Assembly: GCF_007846095.1 (NCBI RefSeq)
Contig: NZ_VOEI01000001.1
Coordinates: 372,001 to 436,000, forward strand
Length of the DNA: 64,000 nucleotides
Source of the DNA: Mucilaginibacter achroorhodeus
GTDB lineage: Bacteria > Bacteroidota > Bacteroidia > Sphingobacteriales > Sphingobacteriaceae
Direction of reading: 5' to 3'
Shown one piece after another: positions 54,628 through 63,944 of the stretch. Numbering within the stretch: the first letter of the stretch is position 1; every line of letters starts with the position of its first letter. Under the pieces are notes generated by a model that saw only the letters and a program-made list of their open reading frames with translations, made no database searches and was not told where the DNA came from. The translations under genes were made by a program, and so were the position numbers.

Positions 54628-55491
54628 CTACTTGTTATAATTGGGGTATAAGCTACTGTTGCTATCTATCCATTGCTTTTGCTCCAATAACATATCTTCA
54701 TAAGATGGTACTGCAAAATCAAACACGGATGAAACCTGTAAAGATTTATCTACTTTTTTACCCTCAACCTTATTAACCTTTAGGTGCGGCAAGTTCCAAA
54801 TTTTCTGAAATAGCGCTAACAGATCATATTTATTGATCTTTGCGCCGTTGGTTACATGCAACAAGCCGGTTAATTTGTGTTCTATAGCTTGCTTTATTGC
54901 TTTAGCTAACTGCAGGGTTGTTATCCCCCCCCAAATTGCGGCAGTAAATCCATTGATCTCGCCCTTTTGGTGCATAAACCAATCAAACAGGCCTTCTCCT
55001 TTATCTTTAAGCTCCGGCCCAATTATAGATGTTCTAAGCGTCAAGTGCCTTGCATCTTCTATTTCACCCAATGCCTTGCTTCGCCCGTAAGTATCATCTG
55101 CATCTTTAAATTCAGACTCACCGTAGTTCCCCTTCTTTCCTGAAAAAACACAATCTGTACTGATATGTATCAGCGTAGCCTCTACATCCTCACAAAGTTG
55201 TTTAAGGTAATGTGGCATAAAGGCGTTTATGTAAATAGCATTTGCGGGATTATTGGCCGAGCCTTTTATCAAAACCCCCACGCAGTTAACCACATAATTT
55301 GGTTTAACATCATCGATGAGATCTTTGAGCGCTTTTTTGTCTGTCACATCAACGATCAAGGTATCGTCGGTAAGCTTTGTTCTGTATGAAACGGGTATCA
55401 CATCGTAACCTTGGTCTTTTATCAAGTGGTAATATACCATGTGTCCGGCCATACCAGTAGCCCCAAGTACCAATATCCTCTGCTTATTCAT
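54628..55491 (-). CDS. RmlD-like SDR reductase (WbvR-type)
   Basis: A 287-residue SDR with cofactor motif VLGATGMAGHMVYYHLI (residues 6-22), the catalytic region LIHISTDCVFSGKKGNYGES and YGRSKALGE (YxxxK). The pattern is that of RmlD, which reduces a 4-keto sugar nucleotide. It lies right after a CapE/FnlA-like dehydratase-epimerase and a WecB-like 2-epimerase. The CapF/FnlB reductase of the L-FucNAc pathway has an extra cupin domain (about 370 residues), which is missing here, so the L-QuiNAc variant with a WbvR-type reductase fits better. The product is inferred. Overlaps the upstream gene by 8 nt. Confidence 0.82.
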   Translation of the reverse strand: MNKQRILVLGATGMAGHMVYYHLIKDQGYDVIPVSYRTKLTDDTLIVDVTDKKALKDLIDDVKPNYVVNCVGVLIKGSANNPANAIYINAFMPHYLKQLCEDVEATLIHISTDCVFSGKKGNYGESEFKDADDTYGRSKALGEIEDARHLTLRTSIIGPELKDKGEGLFDWFMHQKGEINGFTAAIWGGITTLQLAKAIKQAIEHKLTGLLHVTNGAKINKYDLLALFQKIWNLPHLKVNKVEGKKVDKSLQVSSVFDFAVPSYEDMLLEQKQWIDSNSSLYPNYNK

Positions 55492-56620
55492 GTGTAGGTT
55501 TTTTCCAAACGGTTCTGTTGATGTAATCTGTATAAGAGAGTATTATTCTCAAAACTTTCTTTGAAACGTTGTCTGTTTCATAGTCTTTAACCATGCGTAT
55601 CGCATTGTTATTTTCAGCAAACTGGCTGGTAACAACATTAATTGAATCTATGATACGTTCGGCATTTAAACCAGACATGATCAGCGTTCCTTCATCCATA
55701 CCTTCCGGGCGTTCGTGCGCTTGCCTGATGGTAATAGCCGGGAAATTTAAGATAGACGATTCTTCGGTTATGGTACCACTGTCAGAGATTACGCAAAATG
55801 CATTTCGCTGCAGCTTAATATAATCTATAAACCCGAAGGGTTTTAAGAAGCTGATATTAGGATTAGTATTAACAATATTTAAATGCTCTAATTTTTTTCT
55901 GGTTCTGGGATGGGTAGATACGATTATCTTTTTTCCGTATTTATCAGATATCGCATTAAGGGAAGCTAACAGATCCTGAAAGTTTTTCTCATTGTCAACA
56001 TTCTCTTCTCTATGTGTGCTAACGATGAAATACTCACCCGCCTTTAAATTCTCTCTCTGTAAAACATCACTTGCCTCAATAGATTCAGCATGATGATCAA
56101 GCACTTCGCGCATTGGAGAGCCGGTTTTAATAACTGTTTCAGGTTTCAGGCCCTCAGCAATTAAATAATTTCGCGCATGCTCAGACAGCGGCATGTTAAT
56201 ATCACTCAAGTGATCAACAATTTTGCGATTTATCTCCTCGGGCACGCGTTGATCAAAACACCTGTTACCAGCTTCCATATGGAAAATAGGGATCTTTTTC
56301 CGTTTTGCTGAAATTACTGCTAAACAACTGTTGGTATCACCGTATAACAAAAGGGCATCAGGCTTAACCTTGTCAAACAGCTCGTCAGACTTGCTGATAA
56401 CATTTGCTATAGTTAAAGCCGCATTTTCACCGGCTGCGTTCAGGAAATAGTCGGGCTTTCTGATACCCAGGTCGCTGAAAAATATCTCGTTAAGCTCATA
56501 ATCAAAGTTTTGGCCTGTATGAACAATAATATGTTCAACAAACTTATCTAACTCTGCTATAACCCTGCTTAGCTTTATAATTTCGGGGCGTGTGCCCACT
56601 ATTGTCATTACCTTCAACAT
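55484..56620 (-). CDS. UDP-N-acetylglucosamine 2-epimerase family (WbvD/FnlC/WecB-like)
   Basis: A 378-residue non-hydrolysing 2-epimerase, GT-B-like fold, starting VMTIVGTRPEIIKLSRVIAE. Other marks are VHTGQNFDYELNEIFF, LLYGDTNSCLAVISAKRKKI, HMEAGNRCFDQRVPEEINRK, STHREENVDNE and ISDSGTITEESSILNFPAIT with RQAHERPEGMDEGTLIMSG. WecB acts on UDP-GlcNAc to give UDP-ManNAc; the segment RCFDQRVPEE and the WMDE-type PEGMDEG motif occur in the FnlC/CapG/WbvD branch that works on UDP-L-6-deoxy sugars. The flanking dehydratase and reductase support that branch. Confidence 0.88.
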   Translation of the reverse strand: MLKVMTIVGTRPEIIKLSRVIAELDKFVEHIIVHTGQNFDYELNEIFFSDLGIRKPDYFLNAAGENAALTIANVISKSDELFDKVKPDALLLYGDTNSCLAVISAKRKKIPIFHMEAGNRCFDQRVPEEINRKIVDHLSDINMPLSEHARNYLIAEGLKPETVIKTGSPMREVLDHHAESIEASDVLQRENLKAGEYFIVSTHREENVDNEKNFQDLLASLNAISDKYGKKIIVSTHPRTRKKLEHLNIVNTNPNISFLKPFGFIDYIKLQRNAFCVISDSGTITEESSILNFPAITIRQAHERPEGMDEGTLIMSGLNAERIIDSINVVTSQFAENNNAIRMVKDYETDNVSKKVLRIILSYTDYINRTVWKKPTHE

Positions 56621-56630
56621 ATGCTATTAT

Positions 56631-57635
56631 TTACAGCGCTTTAATAATGTCTAACTTCAACAGCATTTCTTTCATTTCTTCCACATTAAGCCTGCGGGTG
56701 TTGTGCGAGTGATAATCATCAAATTCGGCAACTTTCTCTTCTCCCTCAACAAAATACTTGTCGTAATTTAGATCACGGCCATCACAAGGGATGCGATAAT
56801 AATCTCCAAGATCATGAGACTTCGCCAACTCCTCACGGGTAACCAGCGACTCATAAAATTTTTCACCATGCCTTGTACCTATTATTTCTATTGCTTCCTG
56901 TTTATCACAAAGCTCATGTAAAGCTTTAGACAAAACCTCTAAGGTTGCCGCAGGCGCTTTCTGAATAAACAGGTCACCGTTTTTACCATTGTTGAAAGCA
57001 AACAGTACCAGATCAACCGCATCTTCAAGGGTCATCATAAAGCGCGTCATGTTAGGATCGGTTATCGTTATCTTTTTACCTGCCTTTATCTGATCAAGCC
57101 AAAGCGGGATAACAGACCCCCTGCTACCCATAACGTTACCGTACCTGGTACAGCAAATTACTGTTCCACTATCTTCACTTATTGACCGCCCTTTAGCTAT
57201 CGCAACTTTTTCCATCATTGCTTTGCTTATACCCATTGCATTTATGGGGTAACAGGCTTTATCAGTACTTAACACAATTACATTCTTAACCTTATTTGCA
57301 ATGGCAGACTGAAGCACATTCTCGGTACCAAGAACGTTTGTCCTAACAGCTTCAAGCGGAAAGAATTCGCATGATGGTACTTGCTTTAATGCTGCTGCGT
57401 GAAAAACGTAGTCAACACCATCCATAGCGTTATCAACGCTGCTTCTTTCCCTCACATCACCTATATAGAATTTAACACGCGATGATTTAAGCTCATGACG
57501 CATATCGTCTTGCTTTTTCTCATCACGACTAAATATTCTTATTTCTTTTAAATCAGAATTTAAAAATCTTTTAAGAACAGCATTACCAAATGAGCCTGTT
57601 CCTCCTGTTATCAGAAGCACTTTGTCTTTAAACAT
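56631..57635 (-). CDS. UDP-GlcNAc 4,6-dehydratase/5-epimerase (CapE/FnlA/WbjB-like)
   Basis: A soluble 334-residue SDR with cofactor loop LLITGGTGSFGNAVL (residues 6-20), then FHAAALKQVPSCEFFPLEAV, LSTDKACYPINAMGISKAMM, and GTRHGEKFYESLVTREE. The CxxFFPLEAVRTNVLGTENV and TDK-M-SKAMMEK patterns are those of CapE/WbjB/FnlA, which removes water and inverts C5 to make the L-lyxo 4-keto sugar. This starts the three-gene UDP-L-6-deoxy-HexNAc module. It differs from the membrane-bound dehydratase at 40771, which makes the D-series intermediate. Confidence 0.9.
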   Translation of the reverse strand: MFKDKVLLITGGTGSFGNAVLKRFLNSDLKEIRIFSRDEKKQDDMRHELKSSRVKFYIGDVRERSSVDNAMDGVDYVFHAAALKQVPSCEFFPLEAVRTNVLGTENVLQSAIANKVKNVIVLSTDKACYPINAMGISKAMMEKVAIAKGRSISEDSGTVICCTRYGNVMGSRGSVIPLWLDQIKAGKKITITDPNMTRFMMTLEDAVDLVLFAFNNGKNGDLFIQKAPAATLEVLSKALHELCDKQEAIEIIGTRHGEKFYESLVTREELAKSHDLGDYYRIPCDGRDLNYDKYFVEGEEKVAEFDDYHSHNTRRLNVEEMKEMLLKLDIIKAL

Positions 57636-57638
57636 CGC

Positions 57639-59171
57639 TTAGGTTTTTTTAAGTATTTTTTTATAATATAAATTCTTTATCGCCTGTTTTTCAAAACTAT
57701 TAAGCCCCAAAAACACGATCAGTATAATGATTGAGAATGACGAAACTACACAAGTAAAAATAAATTGCCAACCCTGGTTCGTGAGTAATGAGCGCGTATA
57801 CCAGGTTGCCATAAAAGCAAGAATTGCCACCATTACAGCTTGTAATAAAACTGTTTTGGTAAAACGAAACACAGGTAACGAAGCAATATCTTTAAGAATG
57901 CCTAATCTGGCTATCAGGGCAACGATCGTAAAACTGATGGAGACCAATACCGTAACTTGCGGCGAAAACCCCATTTTAAGCAATACGTAAGATGTAGGCA
58001 AGTTTAAGAGCAGGATGCCGCTTATAACTAATTGATATCTCCTGATATTACCGGTGGCCTGCGCTAAGCTTTGTAATGCTCCTGAAATAGAGCCAATCAA
58101 TACATCGAGCAACACAAGTTGTGTAAATGTCACGGTGTATGACGGAACCGTTTTTAACCACAACTGCAAAATAAATTGTGCTTCAACTATGATCGGAAGC
58201 GACAAAAACAACAATAGATAAAACGAAAACTTAGAGGCGGCAAATACAAGATTTAATGTTTCTGATATTTTATCCTGTGCGTAGGCTTTAGTGATGGCGG
58301 GGTTTACCGCAACCTGGAAATTGGTTACAAAATTGGTTAACGCCCCTTGTACCTGGTATGCTATCCCGCGCGCAGCATTTACCGTTGGGCCAAAAAATAT
58401 GTTCAGTAAAATGTTAACGCCCTGGTTGTAACCGATACCCGCACTAACACCAAGCAGGTTCCAGCTTGCGAAGCTTCCAAGTCTGTTAAACATTTCCTTA
58501 TCCCAGATAAGCTTGTACTCGCTACACTCAACAAAATGTTTTTTGCAGTATATGCCCTCAATTATCCTTATGATCACTGCAACCAGAAAAAGCAATATTG
58601 CATAAACTATTAGTTTATCAAAATGACCATATGTTAATATGAAAGCGATAGCAAGTTTTGCAAAAACCTCAAACAGCCCTACAAAAGCGTACAAATTCAT
58701 ACGCTCGTTAGCTATTATTGCCGCGTTGTAAGGAACACTGATTACCGTAACTATAAAAGCAAAGATGGTAAATTGATAAACCCAATTTGCCGCGTACATG
58801 CGCTGCGCCGGGATATGTAGGTAGTGGTTCAAAAAGTACAGCCCAACCGTTTCTGCTAATATCAATACAATTACTGCTATAATAGCATGCACTGTACTGC
58901 TCATGTTAAAGGTTTTTCTTAACTGCGTAATATCATTTTTACCCAATTCAAAGGTTAAAAACCTTTGCGTAGAAGCGGTCATGGCGCTATTAAAAAAACC
59001 GAGCATCACAATTATACCGCCAACAACGTTGTAAATGCCAAAATCCTGCACACCCAAAGCGTTTAAAACCACCCTTGATGTAAACAATGTTACCAGCATT
59101 GATAGCAACATCCTCACATAAAGCACTAATGTGTTTTTAGCTATTTTTTTGTTAGTGCTATTATCTGGCAT
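57639..59171 (-). CDS. wzx: Polysaccharide flippase (Wzx-like, MATE/MOP superfamily)
   Basis: A 510-residue integral membrane protein with about 14 helices, starting KNTLVLYVRMLLSMLVTLFT with SRVVLNALGVQDFGIYNVVG, the typical Wzx N terminus. It moves undecaprenyl-linked repeat units from the cytoplasmic to the periplasmic face for the Wzy polymerase. A short basic tail (YYKKILKKT) ends the chain. Downstream the dehydratase gene follows within 3 nt. There is one flippase and one polymerase in the locus, in line with one polymer. Confidence 0.88.
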   Translation of the reverse strand: MPDNSTNKKIAKNTLVLYVRMLLSMLVTLFTSRVVLNALGVQDFGIYNVVGGIIVMLGFFNSAMTASTQRFLTFELGKNDITQLRKTFNMSSTVHAIIAVIVLILAETVGLYFLNHYLHIPAQRMYAANWVYQFTIFAFIVTVISVPYNAAIIANERMNLYAFVGLFEVFAKLAIAFILTYGHFDKLIVYAILLFLVAVIIRIIEGIYCKKHFVECSEYKLIWDKEMFNRLGSFASWNLLGVSAGIGYNQGVNILLNIFFGPTVNAARGIAYQVQGALTNFVTNFQVAVNPAITKAYAQDKISETLNLVFAASKFSFYLLLFLSLPIIVEAQFILQLWLKTVPSYTVTFTQLVLLDVLIGSISGALQSLAQATGNIRRYQLVISGILLLNLPTSYVLLKMGFSPQVTVLVSISFTIVALIARLGILKDIASLPVFRFTKTVLLQAVMVAILAFMATWYTRSLLTNQGWQFIFTCVVSSFSIIILIVFLGLNSFEKQAIKNLYYKKILKKT

Positions 59172-59203
59172 TGCGGCTATAATTAAAACAGATACACGGG
59201 CAG

Positions 59204-60508
59204 TTACAACCTGCCATCTACGCTTTCTCTATCCAGGCAAGCTTTGGTATCGTAAATAACACTATTAGGTTTTCTGATAGACGAGTAATCAAAATTTAAG
59301 AATTCCGTATGAGCAACAGCTACAACTATAGCATCAAAACGCATGTTTTCAGGCAACTTATTAAGCACTTTCACATTGTACTCGTGTTCAACCTCTTTGG
59401 CATCTGCTAACGGGTCATATATCAAAACGTTTAAACCAAAGTTTTTAAGTTCATGGTAAATATCAACAACACGTGTGTTTCTTACGTCAGGGCAATTCTC
59501 TTTGAATGTGATACCCATGATAATAGCATCCGAGTTTTTGATTTTCATGTCCTTTTGTATCATCAGCTTAACAACCTTGTCAGCCACAAAAGCACCCATC
59601 TGATCGTTAACGCGCCTGCCGGATAATATAACCTGCGGATGATAACCTAAAGCCTGAGCTTTATGGGCAAGATAATAAGGGTCTACACCTATACAGTGAC
59701 CGCCAACCAAACCGGGTTTGTACTTTAAAAAATTCCACTTTGTACTTGCTGCTTCTATAACATCGTTGGTATCAATACCTATTCTATCGAATATCAAAGA
59801 CAGCTCATTTACGAAAGAGATGTTAACGTCGCGCTGCGCATTCTCAATGGCCTTTGAAGCTTCTGCTACCTTTAAGCTTGGCGCCTTGTGAGTGCCGGCA
59901 ACAATAATTGATTTGTACAACTGGTCAACAATTTCTGCAGCTTCGGGCGTGGAACCGCTGGTAACCTTTTTAATTTTGGTTAATGTATTCAGTTTATCAC
60001 CCGGATTTATCCTTTCGGGAGAGTAGCCCACAAAAAAGTCCTTATTAAACTTTAAACCTGAGAATTTTTCTAAAACCGGCACACAATCTTCTTCTGTGCA
60101 GCCCGGATATACAGTAGATTCATAGATAACAAAGTCGCCAGGTTTTAATATTTTGCCAAGCATTTCTGAAGCCTTTAACAAAGGCGTTAGATCAGGTGAT
60201 TTAAACTGATCTATTGGTGTTGGCACCGTTACAATAAATACATTATAATTTGCAAGAGCATTTGTATCGTAAGAGAAGCTGAGTCCGTATTCCAACCCAT
60301 TAGCTTTTGCCGCAATAACCGAATTCAGTTCATCTAAATTGGCTTCCTGGGTCCTGTCTTTGCCGGCACTCAATTCAGCAACCCTGCTTTCATTGATGTC
60401 AAAACCTAACACATCATATTGCTTACTAAATTCAACGGCTAAAGGCAAACCTACATAGCCTAAACCAATGATTGCAATTTTAAAAGAAGGATTATTTGTG
60501 GTATCCAT
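59204..60508 (-). CDS. UDP-N-acetyl-hexosamine 6-dehydrogenase (TviB/WbpO-like)
   Basis: NAD-dependent UDP-sugar dehydrogenase of 434 residues that oxidises C6 of a UDP-HexNAc to the uronic acid. Marks: GLGYVGLPLAVEFSKQYDVL at residues 15-34, YESTVYPGCTEEDCVPVLEK, the catalytic Cys in GGHCIGVDPYYLAHKAQALG (near residue 267), and TFKENCPDVRNTRVVDI. The GVDPYYLAHKA stretch and the PGCTEE motif are those of the TviB/WbpO group (UDP-GlcNAc or UDP-GalNAc) rather than WecC or Ugd. Its product would give the polymer a negative charge. It lies between the Wzc-like kinase and the flippase gene. Confidence 0.88.
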   Translation of the reverse strand: MDTTNNPSFKIAIIGLGYVGLPLAVEFSKQYDVLGFDINESRVAELSAGKDRTQEANLDELNSVIAAKANGLEYGLSFSYDTNALANYNVFIVTVPTPIDQFKSPDLTPLLKASEMLGKILKPGDFVIYESTVYPGCTEEDCVPVLEKFSGLKFNKDFFVGYSPERINPGDKLNTLTKIKKVTSGSTPEAAEIVDQLYKSIIVAGTHKAPSLKVAEASKAIENAQRDVNISFVNELSLIFDRIGIDTNDVIEAASTKWNFLKYKPGLVGGHCIGVDPYYLAHKAQALGYHPQVILSGRRVNDQMGAFVADKVVKLMIQKDMKIKNSDAIIMGITFKENCPDVRNTRVVDIYHELKNFGLNVLIYDPLADAKEVEHEYNVKVLNKLPENMRFDAIVVAVAHTEFLNFDYSSIRKPNSVIYDTKACLDRESVDGRL

Positions 60509-60562
60509 TTATAAGAGATGTAAATATTTAAGTGATGATACAGGATTTAGTTTGTATGAATA

Positions 60563-62878
60563 TTATTCATAGTAGCCACCATAGCCGTAACCATAACCGT
60601 AGCCGTAACCATAGCCATATCCGCCTTTGGTATCAATTGAGTTCATAACCAGGTTAAGATTTTTGAATTTCTTTTGCTTGTTAAATTGCTCTATTATCGG
60701 GATGTGTATTTTGGCAGTGTAATTATGCCTTACAACAAATAGCGTTGTGTCAGCAAACTGACCAAGTATTTGTGCATCCGTTACCAAACCCACCGGAGGT
60801 GCGTCAAGTATAACGTAATCAAAATCATTTTTAAGATCTGATATCAGGTCGCCTATCCTACCGTTAACAAGCAACTCTGCCGGATTTGGAGGGATGGGAC
60901 CGCTTGAAATAAGATAGTAATTTTCCTGGTGTGGTATAGGCCTTACAATGTCCTTTACAGCAACTTCCCCTATCAAATAATTTGACAGACCTCTATCATT
61001 ACTCATTTCTAAACCGCCATGCAGCTTAGGCTTTCTTAAGTCAAGCTCTAATATTACTACCTTCTTCCCGGACATTGCCAAACTGGCCCCCAGGTTTAGG
61101 GATATGAACGATTTACCTTCGCCGCTAATGCTTGATGTAAATAAGATCACCTTTTGGTCCGGCTTAGGTATAATAAAATTAAGGTTGGTTCTTAAGGCCC
61201 TTATCTGTTCTGATACCATTGATCTTGGCTTTGCAGATACCAGTAATGGTGAACGATCCGTTGAGTGCGAAATTTCTGATATGATAGGCACGCGGGTATT
61301 CCGCTCAATATCAGCCTTTTTGGTTACTTTGAAATTTAGCAGATCTGCAAAATAAATTATAGCTGCGGGCACCGCAAAACCTATTAGCATGAACAAGAGG
61401 AAAATAACCTGCCTAACCGGCTTAACAGGAGCCCTTGTGCTGGTGGCAGCATCAATTATTCTACTATCAGAAGCTGTTGATGCAAGTGATATCTCCGTTT
61501 CTTCTCTTTTTTGCAATAAGTAGGTGAACAACGTGTTCTTGATCTCCTGTTGTCGCATTACATCAATTAAACCGCGCTCTTTGCTTGGCACCTGGCTAAT
61601 GATGTTATTAAACATATTACTTTTGCTCTGCAATTGCCTTTTTGTGGTTAATAAACCATTACGTAAGCTTTGTAGCGATTGGTTTATGCCTGTTTTAACG
61701 GTTTTAATTTGTTCGTTAAGCGAGGTGATAACCGGGTTTGTTTCCGGTATAGTTTGAAGCAGGCTTTGTTTTTTTAGCACCAATTCTCCCAATTGATTAA
61801 CAAGCGCAGTGAAGGCAGGGTCGTCAATACCGAACATTGCCGGTACCTGGGTATCCTCGGTACCTGAATTAGAAATATACTTCTGCATGTTATCCAACAC
61901 GTTCAGTTGTATATTGATCTTGCTCAGATCAGAATCATTCCCTTGTACTCCCTGTAAAAATATCTGCGATTGGGCGCTTATATCGGTAATTTTATTACCC
62001 GACTTGAAGTTTTCAACTTTCTTTTCAGCAACCCCTAATTCCTCTTGTAACTTGTTTAACCTATCTGTTATAAAAGATAAGGTTGCAGCGGTAACCTGGT
62101 TTTTATCCTCTATGGCAGCTTTATTGTATTCAGCTACTAAACTGTTTAGGATGTCTTTACCTCTTGCAGGTATAGCATCTTCAAGTGTTATGATCAAAAC
62201 AGTAGCTTGCTTGCTTACTGGCGATACGTTTATCTTGGCGTTGTAACTTTCAATAATGTATCTTATATCAGTAAACTTAACTTGATATTTATCCTTAAAA
62301 ACAGATGGAGGAACGTCAGCGTTAGGGGTTATTAATACCAAACCTGATTTAATAGTTACAGGGGTATTTACCGGATAAGTTTTGCCATCTATTTGAATTT
62401 GAGTAGGATTGATCATATTGACGTTGTATATCGTCTTATAATCATCCTCATCGCCACCCGGCTTCAACAATTCGATCTTAAACGGAAGACCCGAGTAAAG
62501 CTCCTGCCTTCTGATACTTTTATTTGTGAAGTATGAGGTGGTTAGGTTTAGCTTTTTTGCAACTTTCTCTATCAATGTTCTCGATTTAATGATATTCATC
62601 TCATTATCGATGATCTTATCAGATGAGAACATGTCGAGGTCTTTCAACAGATCATTAGAGCCGCCTAAATTGCTCTTGTTATCTTTTATTAAAAGGTCGG
62701 TTTCAATTTTATAAACAGGTGTGCTGAATTTAAGGTAAACAACGGCCAGCGCCATCGCAACTACAAATGACAACAAGAACCACTTCCAATATCTAATGTA
62801 TTTGAAAAGTATTTCGCGTACGCTCTGCTCATGAACGTCGTTTTCGAAATCAGTAGTTAAACTATCGTTATTTTGCAT
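60563..62878 (-). CDS. Wzc-like polysaccharide co-polymerase with BY-kinase domain
   Basis: A 771-residue inner-membrane protein with a first helix at about residues 32-52, a Wzz domain, a long periplasmic coiled-coil region with GNVR-like part (up to about 490), a second helix (residues about 493-512) and a cytoplasmic bacterial tyrosine kinase. Walker A (SSISGEGKSFISLN, near 584), Walker A' (VVILELDLRKPK) and Walker B (DYVILDAPPVG, near 692) are all present. The C terminus is a run of alternating Tyr and Gly ending in YYE, providing nine tyrosines. It regulates chain length and export with the Wza-like protein, whose gene is 18 nt upstream. A cognate phosphatase (Wzb) is not seen. Confidence 0.92.
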   Translation of the reverse strand: MQNNDSLTTDFENDVHEQSVREILFKYIRYWKWFLLSFVVAMALAVVYLKFSTPVYKIETDLLIKDNKSNLGGSNDLLKDLDMFSSDKIIDNEMNIIKSRTLIEKVAKKLNLTTSYFTNKSIRRQELYSGLPFKIELLKPGGDEDDYKTIYNVNMINPTQIQIDGKTYPVNTPVTIKSGLVLITPNADVPPSVFKDKYQVKFTDIRYIIESYNAKINVSPVSKQATVLIITLEDAIPARGKDILNSLVAEYNKAAIEDKNQVTAATLSFITDRLNKLQEELGVAEKKVENFKSGNKITDISAQSQIFLQGVQGNDSDLSKINIQLNVLDNMQKYISNSGTEDTQVPAMFGIDDPAFTALVNQLGELVLKKQSLLQTIPETNPVITSLNEQIKTVKTGINQSLQSLRNGLLTTKRQLQSKSNMFNNIISQVPSKERGLIDVMRQQEIKNTLFTYLLQKREETEISLASTASDSRIIDAATSTRAPVKPVRQVIFLLFMLIGFAVPAAIIYFADLLNFKVTKKADIERNTRVPIISEISHSTDRSPLLVSAKPRSMVSEQIRALRTNLNFIIPKPDQKVILFTSSISGEGKSFISLNLGASLAMSGKKVVILELDLRKPKLHGGLEMSNDRGLSNYLIGEVAVKDIVRPIPHQENYYLISSGPIPPNPAELLVNGRIGDLISDLKNDFDYVILDAPPVGLVTDAQILGQFADTTLFVVRHNYTAKIHIPIIEQFNKQKKFKNLNLVMNSIDTKGGYGYGYGYGYGYGYGGYYE
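60566..60625 (-). repeat. Hexanucleotide microsatellite coding the Tyr-Gly tail of the BY-kinase
   Basis: Near-perfect repeats of a 6-nt unit (TAy-GGn on the coding strand) encode seven Tyr-Gly steps flanked by GG and YYE. Changes in unit number stay in frame. Confidence 0.75.
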
Positions 62879-62896
62879 TTTAAGAACTTGGATCGG

Positions 62897-63721
62897 TTAT
62901 CTTTTACTGTAAACAAATATGATAGATAGGAAAGATAGGGCACTTAAAATTATCGGAAGTATTTGATAAGTTTTATCGGTTTGAGCAATCTTTCCTTTAC
63001 CCGGTTCAACGTAAACAATATCATTTGAATGCAAATAGTAGTACGGAGATGAATATACTTCCCTCGTGTTCAGGTTTATCCGCCCAAACTCCTTCTTTCC
63101 GTTATTGTCCCTTACGATCAGCACGTTGTCACGTTTACCAAAGATTGTGATATCTCCAGCCATACTTAATGCTTCAGGCAAGGTCACTTTCTCATTTGGG
63201 ATCACATAAACAGAAGGCCTGGCAACCTCACCCATTACCGATATTTTATAATTTAGAAAACGAACGTTAACGGTCGGTTCCTTCAAGTAAGTTTTAAGTC
63301 TGTTTTTAATAGTATCCCGCAGCTCAGATGTGGTACGGCCGGCAGCTGTAATTTCACCAACCAAAGGTAACTCGATCCTGCCTTGCGGATCTACCAGAAA
63401 ACCCGGGGCTGAACTGCTTGCAGGTGACTGCTGCCCCACTGAAGGCGTTGAACTGCCCGTGCCTGCTGTTTCAGAAGCTAAGCCGGGTGAAGGAGCGTAT
63501 GGATTGAAAAAACTGCTGGCAACAGGGTTTAACGAACTTACGTAAATTGATAGTATATCGCCCGATTGAATTTTAGGCACATAAGCTTCTGCAACTCTAA
63601 TGGTATCTTTACCATTAATATCTTTTTGAAAGTAAGCTATTTGTTTCTGGCTAACGCATGATGATAACGACGCTATTATGAAAGCAAAGAAAAGTACTTT
63701 AAGGTAGAGCCTTTTTTTCAT
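62897..63721 (-). CDS. Wza-like polysaccharide export lipoprotein
   Basis: Outer-membrane polysaccharide export protein of 274 residues. The signal peptide ends with a lipobox (LSSC; Cys at residue 22). It is followed by the PES domain (QSGDILSIYVSSLNP, and FLVDPQGRIELPLVGEITAA with TSELRDTIKNRL), an SLBB domain (VMGEVARPSVYVIPNEKVTL, EALSMAGDITIFGKR) and a C-terminal helix (LPIILSALSFLSIIFVYSKR) likely to be membrane-embedded. The ATG at 63721 starts the signal peptide; the frame continues 40 codons upstream, but that part has no features and overlaps the promoter. It is the first gene of the polysaccharide operon. Confidence 0.9.
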   Translation of the reverse strand: MKKRLYLKVLFFAFIIASLSSCVSQKQIAYFQKDINGKDTIRVAEAYVPKIQSGDILSIYVSSLNPVASSFFNPYAPSPGLASETAGTGSSTPSVGQQSPASSSAPGFLVDPQGRIELPLVGEITAAGRTTSELRDTIKNRLKTYLKEPTVNVRFLNYKISVMGEVARPSVYVIPNEKVTLPEALSMAGDITIFGKRDNVLIVRDNNGKKEFGRINLNTREVYSSPYYYLHSNDIVYVEPGKGKIAQTDKTYQILPIILSALSFLSIIFVYSKR

Positions 63722-63741
63722 AGGTTGTGGTATTACGGGCG

Positions 63742-63772
63742 CAAAATTAGATTTTTTTATCGAATAAACTAA
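63742..63772 (-). promoter_or_regulatory. Bacteroidota-type promoter of the polysaccharide operon
   Basis: On the - strand TTAG (63772-63769) is 19 nt before TAATTTTG (63749-63742), a full -7 match. It ends 20 nt before the ATG at 63721. Confidence 0.45.
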
Positions 63773-63944
63773 CGTAAAGTCATGTATGCCAATAACTCCT
63801 AATTGAGATATTGAAAATAATGCAAAAGAATCAAGTTGCAAAATTTTAATTTTATCAACTATTTGCGCATCGCCTATGTAAATTTCCTAATGGGGGTATA
63901 AGGAAGTGCTCATACAAAAACGCGTGCAAGGTAATTGTTTTAAC

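Noticed and set aside
60566..60625. Possible CRISPR-like or noncoding tandem repeat
   Set aside because: The 6-nt units are in frame and code a Tyr-rich kinase tail; there are no spacers.
63722..63841. 40-residue N-terminal extension of the Wza-like protein
   Set aside because: It would bury the lipoprotein signal peptide and it overlaps the likely promoter.
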